From Pochonia chlamydosporia 170 (taxonomy: Eukaryota > Ascomycota > Sordariomycetes > Hypocreales > Clavicipitaceae): a stretch of 64,000 nt of DNA. The translations under genes and the position numbers were made by a program. The stretch is taken from positions 1,302,001 to 1,366,000 of the forward strand of contig NC_035792.1 in the NCBI RefSeq assembly GCF_001653235.2. Direction: 5' to 3'. Positions 47,730 to 60,100 of this stretch are shown piece after piece; the stretch's first letter is position 1; each line of letters opens with the position of its first letter. The notes under the pieces are model-generated. The model ran no database searches. It saw only the letters and a list, made by a program, of their open reading frames with translations, and had not been told where the DNA came from.

Positions 47730-48823
47730 ATGGACGCCGCCACCCCCACCCACCCGTATTACCCCCTGACAGCCTCCATCCCGAGCTATGTCGCCAATGA
47801 CTCGTCCGTTGTGCGGCTGCTCGTTACCTTTGGAGTCATGGTGGGCGTGGTGACAGGCTTAGCTTATTGGCAGACTCTTCAGAGTCCATTACGCTTGCGG
47901 CCCATTGACCGTTTTGCTGTGGTGTGGTTTGCTCTATGTTTGTGCTTCCCAAGGGTATGCTTCGGTATTCGTGAAGGAGGCTATACTGACATATTGTACC
48001 AGGTGGATTCTTACACGTTGGCTTTGAAGGTTTGTTGAAATGAGGCTGTCGGCGAAGATGATGGTCAAAAAAGGGTGGCATAAAAGGCTAATGGTGAAAT
48101 TTCAGGGTATTATCTGTACCACCGCACCAACATCCCGCAACTGCAGACCGTCTTTGGCCAGCTGTGGAAGGAATATGCGCTTTCGGACTCTCGTTACCTG
48201 ACATCTGATGTGTTTACCGTTTGCATTGAGACCATCACTGCGGTGAGTCGATTCTAGACCAAGGACCATTTGTTGATGCCGCGTCATGACACCAATGGCC
48301 AAACCCCCAGCCCAATAATGCAAGGCTCAAATCTCACGGCTATTCGTTCTTGAAAGTGTCGCTGACTCGTCCCTTTTCAGTTTGCCTGGGGTCCTCTCAG
48401 CTGGCTCACCTATTTTGCCATCCTGACCAACTCGCCCTACCGCCACATCAACCAGGTCATTGTCAGCACCGCGCATCTGTACGGCGTGGCTCTCTACTAC
48501 GGCACCAACTTCGGTGACTTTCGCGCCACAGGAGTTTCGTATAGCCGGCCTGAAGCTCAGTATTATTGGATGTACTATATTGGTCTCAATGCGCCTTGGG
48601 CCGTGGTTCCACTTTGTATGTTGTTGTCTCTGTGCCTTTTTAAACTCTCAGCAAACATGCACAAAGCCATCCTTCATGCAGCCCCGGCATATCATCTCCC
48701 AAGACTTCAGCAGAGAAATGTGCTAACGGTGTGCCCTTAGTCTTTCTCTACGACAGCTACAAGCAGACAGCCAAGGCTTTCCGTGCTCTGCAAACGCACG
48801 AGTCGGAACGCAAGACGCAATAA
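47730..48823 (+). CDS. EXPERA-domain sterol delta8-delta7 isomerase (emopamil-binding protein, EBP type)
   Basis: Five exons (47730-47937, 48003-48029, 48106-48242, 48381-48615, 48741-48823) give 229 residues. Exon 2 is only 27 bases, yet it encodes the catalytic His-Glu segment. Four or five membrane helices make up the EXPERA fold of the ER membrane. Residues known from human EBP are conserved: His and Glu in GFLHVGFEG, Glu in VCIETITAFAWGPLS, and Trp in NAPWAVVP. EBP shifts the C8-C9 double bond of sterol intermediates. Fungi normally use the unrelated Erg2 for this step, so the role here may be accessory or parallel to ERG2, which is an inference. Confidence 0.9.
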
Positions 48824-50092
48824 CGAACATGGCATTAACTCATATTTTCCTGTCCACAACTATGCCATGTCGTGTAGGTTCTATCATACAAGGGGACCGT
48901 TGTCTGTACCAGCATATTTGTACATGTAGCGGAATTGCAGATCTTTCCTGCCGGATGCTTGAACGTCTGGTTATTCGCTGCAGCTTGGGCGAATTCAAGG
49001 CAAACAGTCTTGACTCATGGCTGCCCAACGGGGCAAATACTGCAACGTCAACCAAAAAGTGTTCATTTCCCATTTTCCCCCAAGGCAAGGTCCCATCTGC
49101 CGAGTCACAATAGCAAGGAGTTTCAAAAATGAAGACGCAATGACAACACTACCGCAAAGAAAATACAACCAAATGCTGTCCTACTTTCCACGGCGCCGCC
49201 TCACTGGCTCTGTCACACCTCTTACAAACCAAAACCCGCCGCCATTCCCGCACTCTCGGGTGGCGCCCTTGATCCTGGCCTGTCGTGAAATTTGTGCTTC
49301 ACCCAGCTTTTGCTACATGTGTACCCTTGCATACTGTATCTTTTCTCGGCCGTGAAAATCTCTTTTCCAGTTACCCGTGTGCTACTTCCGCGGGCAGTAC
49401 GCATTACCATGGGCATGCCAGGTTCCGAGGACGACTCTTGGCATGAGCAGACTGGCTGGCCCGGAGTTCGCGCCGGGCTTGCAAATACCGTACATATGCA
49501 AGCCACTTTTGCCCCTTTTACACTGTACAGGATACAAAGACCTGCCGGATTTTTTTTTGATATCACAAAAAAATGTTTGCTGCTCAACTCTTTTTTGCAT
49601 GTCTTGTATGGAGCGGCGGCGGATTGTGGCAAGTGGTCGTGTGCTGGCTTGGCTTGGCTGGCGTGGGTTGTGCATGCACCCGAGGTGCAGGTTTTGCGTT
49701 TATTGGCAACGTGCAGTTTGTGTGCGTGCATGCCGTGCCTGCTGATATGTGAGTCTGCTTTGTGATATTCAAGGGGAGGTTGTGTGGATGGTGGCAGAGG
49801 ATGGCTGTGGTCAAGTCTTTGGCTGTAGTTGGTGTTTTCTGGACGTACATTTTCGTGTATGAGAAGATTCAAGTACAAGCCAAAATAATGTAGAATGTCA
49901 AGATACTAATCTATCCTATGGAGATGCAAGAACAATCAGAGCTAGCTAATGTCAATATGTCACTCTTGGTAACCTGATGCCAGACCTTCAACATCAATCT
50001 CTGCAAATTCAACACACCACCACATATCCCATGCCACTCCAAGCAAACAAACAAGCAAACAAACAAACAAACAAGCCATATTCACACCCTCA
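48824..50092. other. Intergenic, EBP / low-complexity unknown
   Basis: Overlapping long open frames occur on both strands between 49222 and 49878 without domain similarity. An AAAC microsatellite lies at about 50043-50075, in the likely 3' untranslated region of the following minus-strand gene. Confidence 0.5.
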
Positions 50093-51378
50093 TCAGCTAT
50101 CCCCCTTCTCAACCGAAACCACAACACCCACAGTCTTACTCGCCGGACCCAACGGCAGTGCCGACAGATCCCTCGTACTCTTCCCAATGACATACTTCTC
50201 CCCATTCACCGTCACACTCTCAATCTGCAGACTCATCCTGCGGATCTTATGCCTAGAAGGCACCACGACGGGAGCGTTCGAAAAGTCCTGAAACCTCTCC
50301 ATCAGAATATCACAGACTCGCACAAGAACCAGCCCATAGTCCAAGGTACACTTGTCCAACGCCATGAGCTCGCCGTACACGGAGGACCGAAGCGTAAAGA
50401 TTACAGGTCGCATGAGGCCACTATTTGCAGGAGGATACGGATACGCAGCCGGCGGTGGTATCGGCACTATGTGCGTCGTAGCAGCAGAAGCAGAAGCAGA
50501 AGCAGGCTGGGCCATCCGAACTGCAGGAGGTGGCGGCGGTGGTGGTGGCGGAGGAACATTAGTTGCATTGCCGTGACAAGGACGCGCCGGTATCGCCAAG
50601 TTGCGTCGAATAGACCATCCTGGAGGTGGTGGCACCGGTGCGACCTTTTGCTGCGTCGGCAACGGCAGGGGATTCATGTTGATGTTGTTCAAGCTGTGGT
50701 TGTTCAGGTTGTTCAGGTTGTTCAAGCTGTTCATGTTCGTGTTCATACTCATCAGGGGCACGGAGCACTTGTGCGTAACGATTCTCGCCGGGGACGGACA
50801 CGGAATCCTCGACGAGTCCATCGTCACGGGCGTAGGCGGCGTCAGGATCGGCATTGTCACCGGCCTTCCAAACGCAGACGACGAGCGGCTGTGCGTGGAC
50901 GCCGTCGAAGCGTCAGACATGTTGTCCTCGTCGTCACTCTCTGAAGACGACTCCGGCGGATCTGGCATGATGACCTTGTCGTGCTTTCGCTCGGTCTTGT
51001 TGTCGTGACGCACGCTTTGGAAGCCATTCGCGTGGATGTAGCTCTGGACTTGGCGGGCAGACGCATCATGGAGTTTTGTGAAGGCCTCTTGCTTGGTGTT
51101 TCCGACGGCAGACAGCACGCAGGTTTGCTTGTCAAAGTCGGTTTTTAGGACGTAGGCTGCCCAGGGGTGAGGGTGAGACATGCCATCGTCACTTAGAGCG
51201 GTGACAATGTACAGATTGGTGGTGCCGAGATAGAAGCGGCAGTTATCTGTAAGATGTGAGCAGGCGGTCATATTATCTCAACATTTTGGGGAACAAGGCA
51301 TTGTGATATGAATCCAGAGATGTACGCACTTATAACCTGATCTTGGTAGTTGATGCCAACAGCACTTCCTGGAGCCAT
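50093..51378 (-). CDS. Low-complexity protein of unknown function
   Basis: I do not recognise this protein. Exon 1 (51378-51330) and exon 2 (51246-50093) are joined by an 83-base intron with a GTGCGT donor, giving 400 residues. The N-terminal 95 residues look globular (NCRFYLGTTNLYIVTALSDD..., DFDKQTCVLSAVGNTKQEAF). The middle is low complexity: an acidic/Ser stretch, an Asn-Leu repeat (SLNNLNNLNNHSLNNINMN), a run of ten prolines and an Ala-Ser run. The C-terminal 100 residues are again compact and end VVVSVEKGDS. No signal peptide or membrane helix is seen. The two folded ends with a disordered spacer suggest a scaffold or regulatory protein, but this is inference. Confidence 0.7.
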
Positions 51379-53324
51379 TGTACCAGAAAACACAGACTGA
51401 ACCGAATAAGAAGCAGAGTAAGACGGTATCAAAACCATCAAGTAGACATAGACGGCGGAACCAAACTGTCGATTCAAGCCGTAGTGAGCAAAAGCCGGAG
51501 CAGTTTACCAAGATCTTTATGCACAATCCAAAGAGCAAACTTCCAGCCCCCCCCCTTCTTATATACATTGCCCCCGTCGCCATCCGGAGCAAAACCGACG
51601 CAACTATTCTCGGACCTCACCCCGTGAAGCCTTGATCGGAACTTCAATTCAGAGACTTGCGTGTCACCGACTGAATAACATGTACCTCCATCCTTCTCAC
51701 CTCGGAGCGGCACGCAACTCCCTTCATGCACCCATGCCGTGGGATGAACAAAGGAAAAAACATTTCACCCTGTGCGTGTGTTTGTCCAAGGGCTGCATAG
51801 GGTTCATCGCCAATGAAAAAAAAGAAGGCAACCAATTGGGACTAGAAATGATACAGGTACAGGCACAGAATAGAGACCATTGTCACACCCACGGAAACAA
51901 AGACATGGGGGTGTGGACTAGCCCTTCGGAGAGGTTTGGTCGAGCCCATTTGGCGTGGAGAGATCATTTGCCGGATTTAGTGATGGAATGAGTCTAGTTT
52001 GTGCTTTGTTTTAGTGTTATCCCGAGATGTTCGTGGCCAGTTGATGAAGCCCATGTAACGGTAGCCTTGTGTTTGCGCCTAAAATTGCTGCCCAGTCTAA
52101 TGTTTGAGAAACATGAGGAGGATCAAAATTACAAGAGTTTTATGGTCTCCTACAAGGATGGATGTATTCTGCTGGGATGAACGGAGTATGGTGGGAATCT
52201 GAATGACTGACCCTGGATGCCGCCTCCAGTTCTACACCGCAATTATCAACAACGGCATGCATGTATGTCCTGGCCCCAACATGACAGGACAGGACATGGC
52301 ATGACAGGGCACGTCGGAGTTTACAGGAGAATGGATAACTTCGTCGTGTCCGTCTTACCTATCCCATGTCTATTCCTTTTCCGCCTATACCTCCGAAGCT
52401 TCCTCTTCCCGCCGTACCACGTAATGTAGTCTTGGCTCCAACGCCCATCCAAGTGACGAACAACCACGTTCTAAGCCTCCGAATCAAATTTACAGCTAAA
52501 AATTCAGGCGGCAATGCTTTAAGCAGTAAACTCGCAAATCATTCCATTCACATCATATATCCTCAACGCCCGCAAAGCACATCAACATCGGCATGATCCA
52601 CGCCCCAGCCCAACCATCGAGTCCTCTTCACACTTGGCTAATAAACCGTGTACTAATGCTTGTAGGTAGAACACGCCGGTATTCAATTTAGGTACATGGC
52701 ATGGGGGCCATTCCGTACAGCCCTGTTCAACCAAACCGATTGGTTCAGCGCCTGTGTTTTGTTCATGCCGCCAGCCTCATTCTAAGTCTGCAGTATTACA
52801 GGCTTGGAGCCGAAACCATGCGAGTCGCGTCAAGTTGCCTGTGGGAAACAAATGGCTAATGTGCCCGTCTTAGCTTTATTAATAATTCTTTGCCAGCTCA
52901 CCGTCTTTCGGGATCATGGCAAGAATGTTAGCCCATGGACAAAAACATGATTTAGCCAGAGTGGCAAAACCAGCCTTGCAGTGTCGGTCAATTGGTTCAA
53001 ATGCCACGACAACTTTGCTCAAACCTCATGCCGAAATCTGTTGCCCCGTGACATGGTGTCGTACCGCACCATAGACGACTCGGATGTTTCTTGCTAGACA
53101 TGCATCGTGTCTCTGCATGTGTATGTGTGGATGGCATTTTTGTAACTCGTCATATCCGACTCACCCACTCTTCGGTAATCGTCATCAACACACGACGCAA
53201 TCGTCGGCCCTGCAAGCCACAGACATGCACTTTTCGCCAGACATACTCCATACTCCGTACAGAGCACAAGTCTTCTTGTCCAATCCATCATTTTCATTTA
53301 TACTACAAGAAATTCATGTCTATC
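51379..53324. other. Intergenic, 1.9 kb
   Basis: No gene is supported. Two copies of the TACGGAGTA-type word (52181, 53251) and a short GACAGGACAGGACATGG-type direct repeat near 52283 are visible. Confidence 0.5.
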
Positions 53325-56088
53325 CTACACGCTCGTTTGAAGTCGCTCTAAGCGCGACGTCACTGCCTCGACCAACGCCGTTTCTCTCGCTAGTAAGCCT
53401 TGCACTTGTTGCAGTTTAGATCGTCGGATATCTTGCGGGATTCTCAATTCCCCCGATGCTGCGACATCCACTTCCCCCGATTTTTTGATACTTTCCACAT
53501 CTGCCATCAACTCTGTCTGTAGCTTCTTCACTTCCTCCAACCGCTTCCATAGCTGCTTCGACTGCTGAGCAGCACTCGATTCCTGTCCTCCTCCTGTCGT
53601 TGTTGGTGATGATGATGACGGCGACGACGACGGCAATGACCCCAACACATTGGCCTCTAGATTCTTCACCTCGTCCACAAACGCGCGTTCCTTGGTGCTG
53701 AGATCTCGCGTCGTAGCCTTGCCTACAATCTTGCGCAGGTTGTCTACACGATTGGTCAGGCGCTCCTGTCGATCTCTCGCCTCGGCTATCCGCCTATCGT
53801 ACATGACATTCTCAGCCTCGTTGTTTCGATCCACACCGTTGATGGTATCAATCTTGCCCTTCACCTCGTTGGCTTTCCTCACTTGCTGGTGCAGTTCCGA
53901 TTGGAGCAGCTCGCATCGCCTGAAGACTTCAGCCGCCGCTACGCCCAGTTTATAAGTCTCGTCGCTTAGCACCTTATGCGCGTCTGTGAAGATCTGAAGC
54001 GTCAGAGGGCTAAGCCTCACTTCCTGGTTGACCACCGTCTTGTGACGAGATGTCCGCAGCCGCTCCAATAGCGCTGGCAGCACGGATCCCTCGTCAAACA
54101 CATGGGGCGGGTTGTAGACGGGTCGTGGCTCGTAGAAGTCGAGCGGTGCCATGCTGACCTCCCGTTCCCGAATAGGGCTCTCCTGCCTGATCGGGGCGAG
54201 ATCAATCTCAGGGGTATCAAATGTCAGGGCGATCGGCTCGTAGGGCGTCGCCGAAAGGAGAAAGTATCCCAGATCTGGGTCCCTGATTGCCACGCATGCT
54301 GCAAGAGCCACCGACACGTCGGCACTTGGTTGCGCATAAATCCTATCCCTAGTGGATTGTGAGTTGACCAATAGCCCGATTCTAAAGTCTGTGCCAGCCT
54401 CGTGGTCTGCCAGGAGCTCGCTTTCAAGGCGGAAAACCCATGATGTGAGAGACACAAATGTGATGCCCGCGTGATGGGTAACGTAAAAGTTATACCTGGA
54501 CATGACGTCGTGGCTGAACACTGGCCAACAGTCCTCGCTCACCTCAACGGGGCTCATGGTGTCGATGGCTTGGAAAGCGAGAAGTGAGGGAGGGCTGGTC
54601 GTTGTTGGCAAGCGACCAACCTTTGCCTTGTTCTTTGGTGGAAGCCACTGCGCCTGAATGCCCTCAAGGTCCAGATACACCCTAACCTGACCGCTTGTAG
54701 AGAGTAGACAGATAACGGGTAGGGAGAGGCCTTCTTGGTCACCGTCGTCCAGGTCGAGGTCCTCGTCCTCTCCCATCATCAGCTCATCCGTCTCCGTCTT
54801 TTTGCCAATCACCAAGATATCCGTAACGGTGGTGTCCAGGTCATCGCCAGTTTCGGGGTTCGAGTCCAGATAGAACGGTCCCTGCAATCGGGGTACAACG
54901 CCCGGTCGAGTTGGTCTTGTAAACACCTCGACAATGGGCTCCCCTGGCAGGCTCTCCAGAATTTGAGGTTCCTGAGAATCCAACTCTCCCATCCACTGCA
55001 GCTGCTGCTGAGCCAACAGCTTCTCATTCTCGTCAACTTCAGGATCGTCTTCGATACTAGCAACAGTTGTGACGATGGAAACCGACAGAGATGGGATCAA
55101 TGTAGGCGGAGGTGCCCATCGCTGCGGAAGCAAAGGACAAAGAGCATAAATATCTCCTTCTCGCATAGCAATCCAAAGAGTCATTGGGTTCCAGCCGCCC
55201 GAACCCTTAGTCGCAAAGCTGGCTGAAGCCACTTCCATTTCGAATGAGTCGGGTGAAAATCCCTTGTTCGTTGCTGACGTGGATGCAGAAAAGTCCTGAT
55301 CCAGACTCGTACCATCTGCAAGCTTCTTGAGGTCTACCGAAGTTGTTGGTGAATCGTACGACCACCGGTCTTGGGTGGACAGTTCCCAAACACGAACAAT
55401 CGCGTCCGCAGTGACAGTGACAATACAAGAGCCGTTGACACCTAGCGGGTGCCACAGAGCTGACATTATGGGCGATCTTGAAGTAACATGAGTCGTCGGG
55501 CCGAGGGTGTAAATCTTTGGTCGCAGGGGAGAGGTATCGTCGCTCGTCAAATGCGATGAGTCAGGCAGGGCGCAGATATGAACCGTGTATGCGGTGAGAA
55601 TGGCCAGATAGTTTGAATTCGGTGAGATGACTAGCTGTCGGATATCATCGGCGACGGGCGTTTTGATAACCTTGTGGTTCAGTTAGCAAAATGGTCTTTC
55701 AGTAACTTGAAGCACCTTCCGACTCCAAAAGCAGACAACATACCCTCAAACCAGGTGCAGAGTCTGTGTCTCCATCTCCAATTGACTGCAAAGAATCCTC
55801 TCTCTTGATGCGGACTCCCGTAGACCCGGTTCTCCCCCTAGACTGCCTGGTTGACCACTCATCCTTGAGGTAGGCCAAGTCAGCCCATCGAATCTCCTTG
55901 CCTACAGCAGCAAAGACCTCTGTGCCCCGTCGGGCAATCGTTCTCCTCGGGCCCAGGATGGATCTGGTTTTAGACGGTGGTGAAAGGGTCCTTGATCGGA
56001 TCGTCTCGGACGAAGGCTCAAAAAGCTGGCGACCCGGAGCATTGCTGTCGGACAGCCAAGCCGCCGAGTATGACTTGACCTTTGGCAT
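53325..56088 (-). CDS. NUP82: Nucleoporin Nup82
   Basis: Exon 1 (56088-55744) and exon 2 (55670-53325) are joined across a 73-base intron, giving 896 residues. The N-terminal two thirds has the features of the Nup82/Nup88 beta-propeller, with blade-like segments such as SALWHPLGVNGSCIVTVTAD and IVRVWELSTQDRW, and acidic loops (EDEDLDLDDGDQEG). From about residue 680 the sequence becomes coiled coil (KLGVAAAEVFRRCELLQSEL and onward) to the C-terminus. This is the region that binds Nup159 and Nsp1 on the cytoplasmic face of the pore and supports mRNA export. Assignment rests on domain order and on resemblance to fungal Nup82. It is divergent from the CBP20 gene. Confidence 0.85.
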
Positions 56089-56908
56089 TCTGGACTAGCA
56101 AAGTTTTGGTAATGCCAGCCTGACGGGAACACTTAATTGCACTGTACTGGCAGCTTCAGATGTCTTTGTGAGCAAACCCCGCTGCGGTTGCGTTCAGACA
56201 GAGAGCGGACGAGCAAAAGTCGTGGTTGAGAGCTTCCCTCGATGGAGGTCACAATCACAAAAAGTTGACAAAGGCTGGCTGGCTGGGGCAGGGAAGCGGC
56301 TGTGAAAAGCGCGAGGTCCTTAGCGCGCGTTTGCTGGCCTGAATGCTGCAGGTATCCACATGAACTCGGATCGAGGACGAAACATTGCGACATGCGACTT
56401 GCAAGCGAGCTGCAATAGATTAACTAAATATCTCTGCTTTATAGCTTTTATTGATCAAGCTTTGTCCCAAATTGTAATTGAGTTGCTACGAATATTTGGT
56501 GCCAAAGTTGGCGTGCAAAAGAGACTGGTGCTCTCGGCCAGAAGCTACATCTTCGTTCACAACTGACGGCTACGATCTTGCAATCGTCCAGAATCTCATT
56601 CCAGAATGGCAGATAAATAAACTATTTAAAACTAGCAAAACTCTCTTCTCCTTCGGGCATATTTTACCCATTGCCACTAGCATATGAGCTCAAAACTGCC
56701 ATCACATCACATCCATCCTCACACAAAGCACGTGTGGGTCCTCAACCTCCAGAAACCAACTTGACCAGCCTTTCCTTCAACCTCAAAATCTACAATCACA
56801 TCACCACCTCACCACACACAACCACACCGAATCCAATCCTACTCCTACTCCTACTCTAACTACTCACCTCACCCTCCCACAATCTCCTGCCACAAACATC
56901 CACCCAAA
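56089..56908. promoter_or_regulatory. Divergent promoter region, NUP82 / CBP20
   Basis: These 820 bases separate the two start codons. An extended C/A-rich leader (CATCACC and CACACAACC-type, about 56700-56900) precedes the CBP20 ATG, typical of fungal 5' leaders. No coding exon is supported. Confidence 0.55.
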
Positions 56909-57488
56909 ATGCGCCACGACATCCGCAGCACCGTCGACCGTCTCGACCGCCCCAGCGCATACTACAACAGCAGAGTACGTCGCCAACCCATCCAATCTCC
57001 CATCCTCCAAGCTAATCAACCTCCAGAACAAGCGCAGACGCGACCGAGACGAAGACACCGCCAACGGTGACCACCCCGCCGAACCACCCGTCGACCCTCT
57101 CGCCGACGCAACGACCCTCTACGTCGGCAACCTCTCCTTCTACACCACCGAAGAGCAAGTCTACGAACTCTTCTCCAAGTGCGGCGAAATCAAGCGTCTC
57201 GTCATGGGCCTAGATCGCTTCCAAAAGACGCCCTGTGGCTTCTGCTTCGTCGAGTACTACACCCATCAGGATGCGCTGGACTGTATGAAGTATATTGGTG
57301 GTACGAAGCTGGACGAGCGTGTGATTAGGACGGACCTGGATCCGGGGTTCGAAGAGGGCAGGCAGTATGGTAGGGGGAAGAGTGGTGGACAGGTGAGAGA
57401 TGAGTATCGTGAGGATTTTGACGAGGGGAGAGGTGGTATTGGGAGGGCTTTGCAGCGGGATGATGAGGAAGAGGATCGGTATAGGTGA
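56909..57488 (+). CDS. Nuclear cap-binding protein subunit 2 (CBP20)
   Basis: Exon 1 (56909-56974) and exon 2 (57027-57488) are joined by a 52-base intron, giving 175 residues. A single RRM carries RNP2 (LYVGNL) and RNP1 (GFCFVEYY). The segments [27 protein letters not shown] and [18 protein letters not shown] are nearly invariant in CBP20. The Tyr residues that stack on the m7G cap are present in the N-terminal SAYYNS segment and in TLYVGN. With CBP80 it forms the nuclear cap-binding complex acting in splicing, export and decay. The acidic C-terminal tail is short. Confidence 0.95.
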
Positions 57489-57873
57489 TGAGCGATGGAT
57501 AGAAAGATGGTGTTTGAGTAGGATATCGATACCCGGTAGATGGGCGTATGTACGAACAATAATCATGATTTGAAGCATCACACATTTGGTCCTGTGGTCA
57601 CATAAGCGTAGTTAGGTGTATAACCAAAGTTGGTCGGAATTGTTACAAGAGCGCCGTCATTCTAATAGTACAAGTGTTGCTGCTGGTATTCCATCTATTC
57701 CTCACAGCATCCGTCTCGTCCCGCCTGTTGTCCTAACTCTTTATACAAGGCAATTCCACTCAATCGCCAAATTCCATCCCTCAACACTCCGCAATCGATG
57801 GTTGTCGTGATACGCTGGCGAATTGACCTGAATCCCATCTCCACCAAGCATCCGAATCGATCGACGACGTCGT
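57489..57873. other. Convergent 3' intergenic region, CBP20 / mL60
   Basis: This lies between two stop codons. Nothing beyond presumed 3' untranslated sequence is seen. Confidence 0.6.
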
Positions 57874-58268
57874 TTAATAACCAGGAGGGTTAACCCGTTG
57901 CGAAACCCTCGTCCACTTGGGCAATTCTAAAAAAACAAGTCAGCAAGCCAAACACCCACTTGCCATCCTCCCATCCCCACAAACATACTGTGAATCCCCT
58001 TCCTATACCGCTTCGCCTTCCGATCAAAAATTGTATATTTATCCTTGGGCAACATCTCCGCCTCAGTCGGCATCTCAGCCTTCCACCTCTCCAGCGCCTC
58101 CAGCGTCTGTCCCTTCTTCGCAAGCGCCGAATCCAACGTAGCTACCACGCTGTCCACCGCCCGGAGTCGTAATCTGTGTCTTCGCTTCTGGAAGCGCGAA
58201 AGTCGCCACGGGATCTTCCACAGCAGTCCGCCCGACAGGGGATTCGTTATTCTAAAGGGTCCGAACAT
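57874..58268 (-). CDS. MRPL31: Mitochondrial large-subunit ribosomal protein mL60 (MRPL31-like)
   Basis: Exon 1 (58268-57989) and exon 2 (57926-57874) are joined by a 62-base intron, giving 110 residues. It is a very basic protein, opening with MFGPFRITNPLSGGLLWKIP and RLSRFQKRRHRLR. The conserved body includes DKYTIFDRKAKRYRKGIHK, and the spliced tail is LPKWTRVSQRVNPPGY. This is the fungal mitoribosomal protein of the Mrpl31 family. Without splicing the conserved tail would be replaced by an unrelated one. It shares a 245-base divergent promoter with TRS20. Confidence 0.9.
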
Positions 58269-58513
58269 GGTGTAGTGTCGTTATCTGCGCGGACGGGAAT
58301 TGCAGTTTTGAATGTCCGCTCGCTCGACGGGTTGATGGGTCGAAACTTTTTGGGTGGCAGCTGTGGAGCGGAATAATTGCGGCCCCGCTGAGCATCAGCA
58401 GCACCAGGGGAACACGGCATCTCCAGCTTTCGCATGTCGACACAGACTACAATAACTCGCTGCGCAAAGCTCGATTGCAACATTTCGCGCCGGTCGCGAA
58501 TGCACCGCCCATA
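58269..58513. promoter_or_regulatory. Short bidirectional promoter, mL60 / TRS20
   Basis: Only 245 bases separate the two start codons, so core promoters and leaders of both genes must be packed here. No TATA box is evident. Confidence 0.6.
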
Positions 58514-59097
58514 ATGAGCTACTACTTTGCCATTGTTGGCGCCCAGGATAATCCCCTGTTTGAATACGAATTCGGTACATCGAAACAAGGCGGCGATGGG
58601 CAGTCCCGATTCACAGACCAACTCCGACACTTGAACCAGTTTATTCTGCATTCTAGTCTCGATATCGCCGAGGAGGTGCAATGGTCACAAGGGCAAATGT
58701 ACGAGTGTCCTTACCAGTTCCTTGCAGCCGCGCTTGTGCCGGGCAGGACTGGCTATGCTTGACATGGTGAAGCATTGCTAACGTTAAAAGGTATCTGAAA
58801 TGTATTGATAAATTCTTCAACAACTACATATCGTGCTTCGTTACTGGAGCAAACGTCAAATTCCTTCTCCTACATCAACCTATTGTTCCTACGTCCACGA
58901 GCTCGTCGAGATCATCGACTGCTATTGGCGCAAATCCCACGAGTCCGGCGACAGAGGAGGCAATCAAGATGTTCTTCACGGAGGTATATGATAATTGGGT
59001 CAAGGCTGTGATGAATCCGTTCTACAAGGCAAATACAGAGGTTACGAGTCCAGTGTTTAGGGCGAGAGTTGCGGCTGCAGGACGGAAATATTTGTAA
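58514..59097 (+). CDS. TRS20: TRAPP subunit Trs20 / sedlin (TRAPPC2)
   Basis: Exon 1 (58514-58698) and exon 2 (58791-59097) are joined by a 92-base intron, giving 163 residues. The start MSYYFAIVGAQDNPLFEYEF, the segment FILHSSLDIAEEVQW, and the spliced MYLKCIDKFFNNYISCFVT with VKFLLLHQ are the sedlin longin-fold signature. The C-terminal helix (EEAIKMFFTEVYDNWVKAVM and NPFYKAN) is also conserved. Trs20 is a core adaptor of TRAPP complexes, which act as Rab exchange factors in ER-Golgi transport and autophagy. A Ser/Thr-rich insertion (PTSTSSSRSSTAIGANPTSP) sits in the loop before the last helix. Confidence 0.94.
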
Positions 59098-59536
59098 AAC
59101 AGCCAAGTGCTGGGCTGCGTAGACAGGCAACATCACGGACTGGGAGATCACGAGGCAATGATACCAAGGTAGAATAATGACGCATCTGTCGGCGTAAAAT
59201 TAGGCAGCAACATCCAAATACACATGGGACATGTGATCATTCACAATCATACAGTGAGCAAAGAGCAAATGTTGGCAAATTTCATGTTGGTATTTCATCT
59301 CTGAAAAAAGGTCGTCCATCATCCATTCGGGACGCCTCAGTGATTTCTCATAAACCCAGTTCGTCCCCCAACGCCATAATGTCAAATACCCATGCTATAA
59401 CCCGCCGAAATCTGACTCCCATTTCGGCACCTAGTCCCTTTCCTTCCACCACGTCCTCGTGTAGTATATGATGTACAAAGCCCAAGCCAGTGTGTAACCG
59501 TAAATGTAAAGTTTGGGGCAAGGTTCATGGTTACAT
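59098..59536. other. Convergent 3' intergenic region, TRS20 / histone H4
   Basis: This lies between two stop codons. No coding sequence or clear histone stem-loop is seen; fungal histone mRNAs are polyadenylated. Confidence 0.55.
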
Positions 59537-60100
<564 letters not shown>

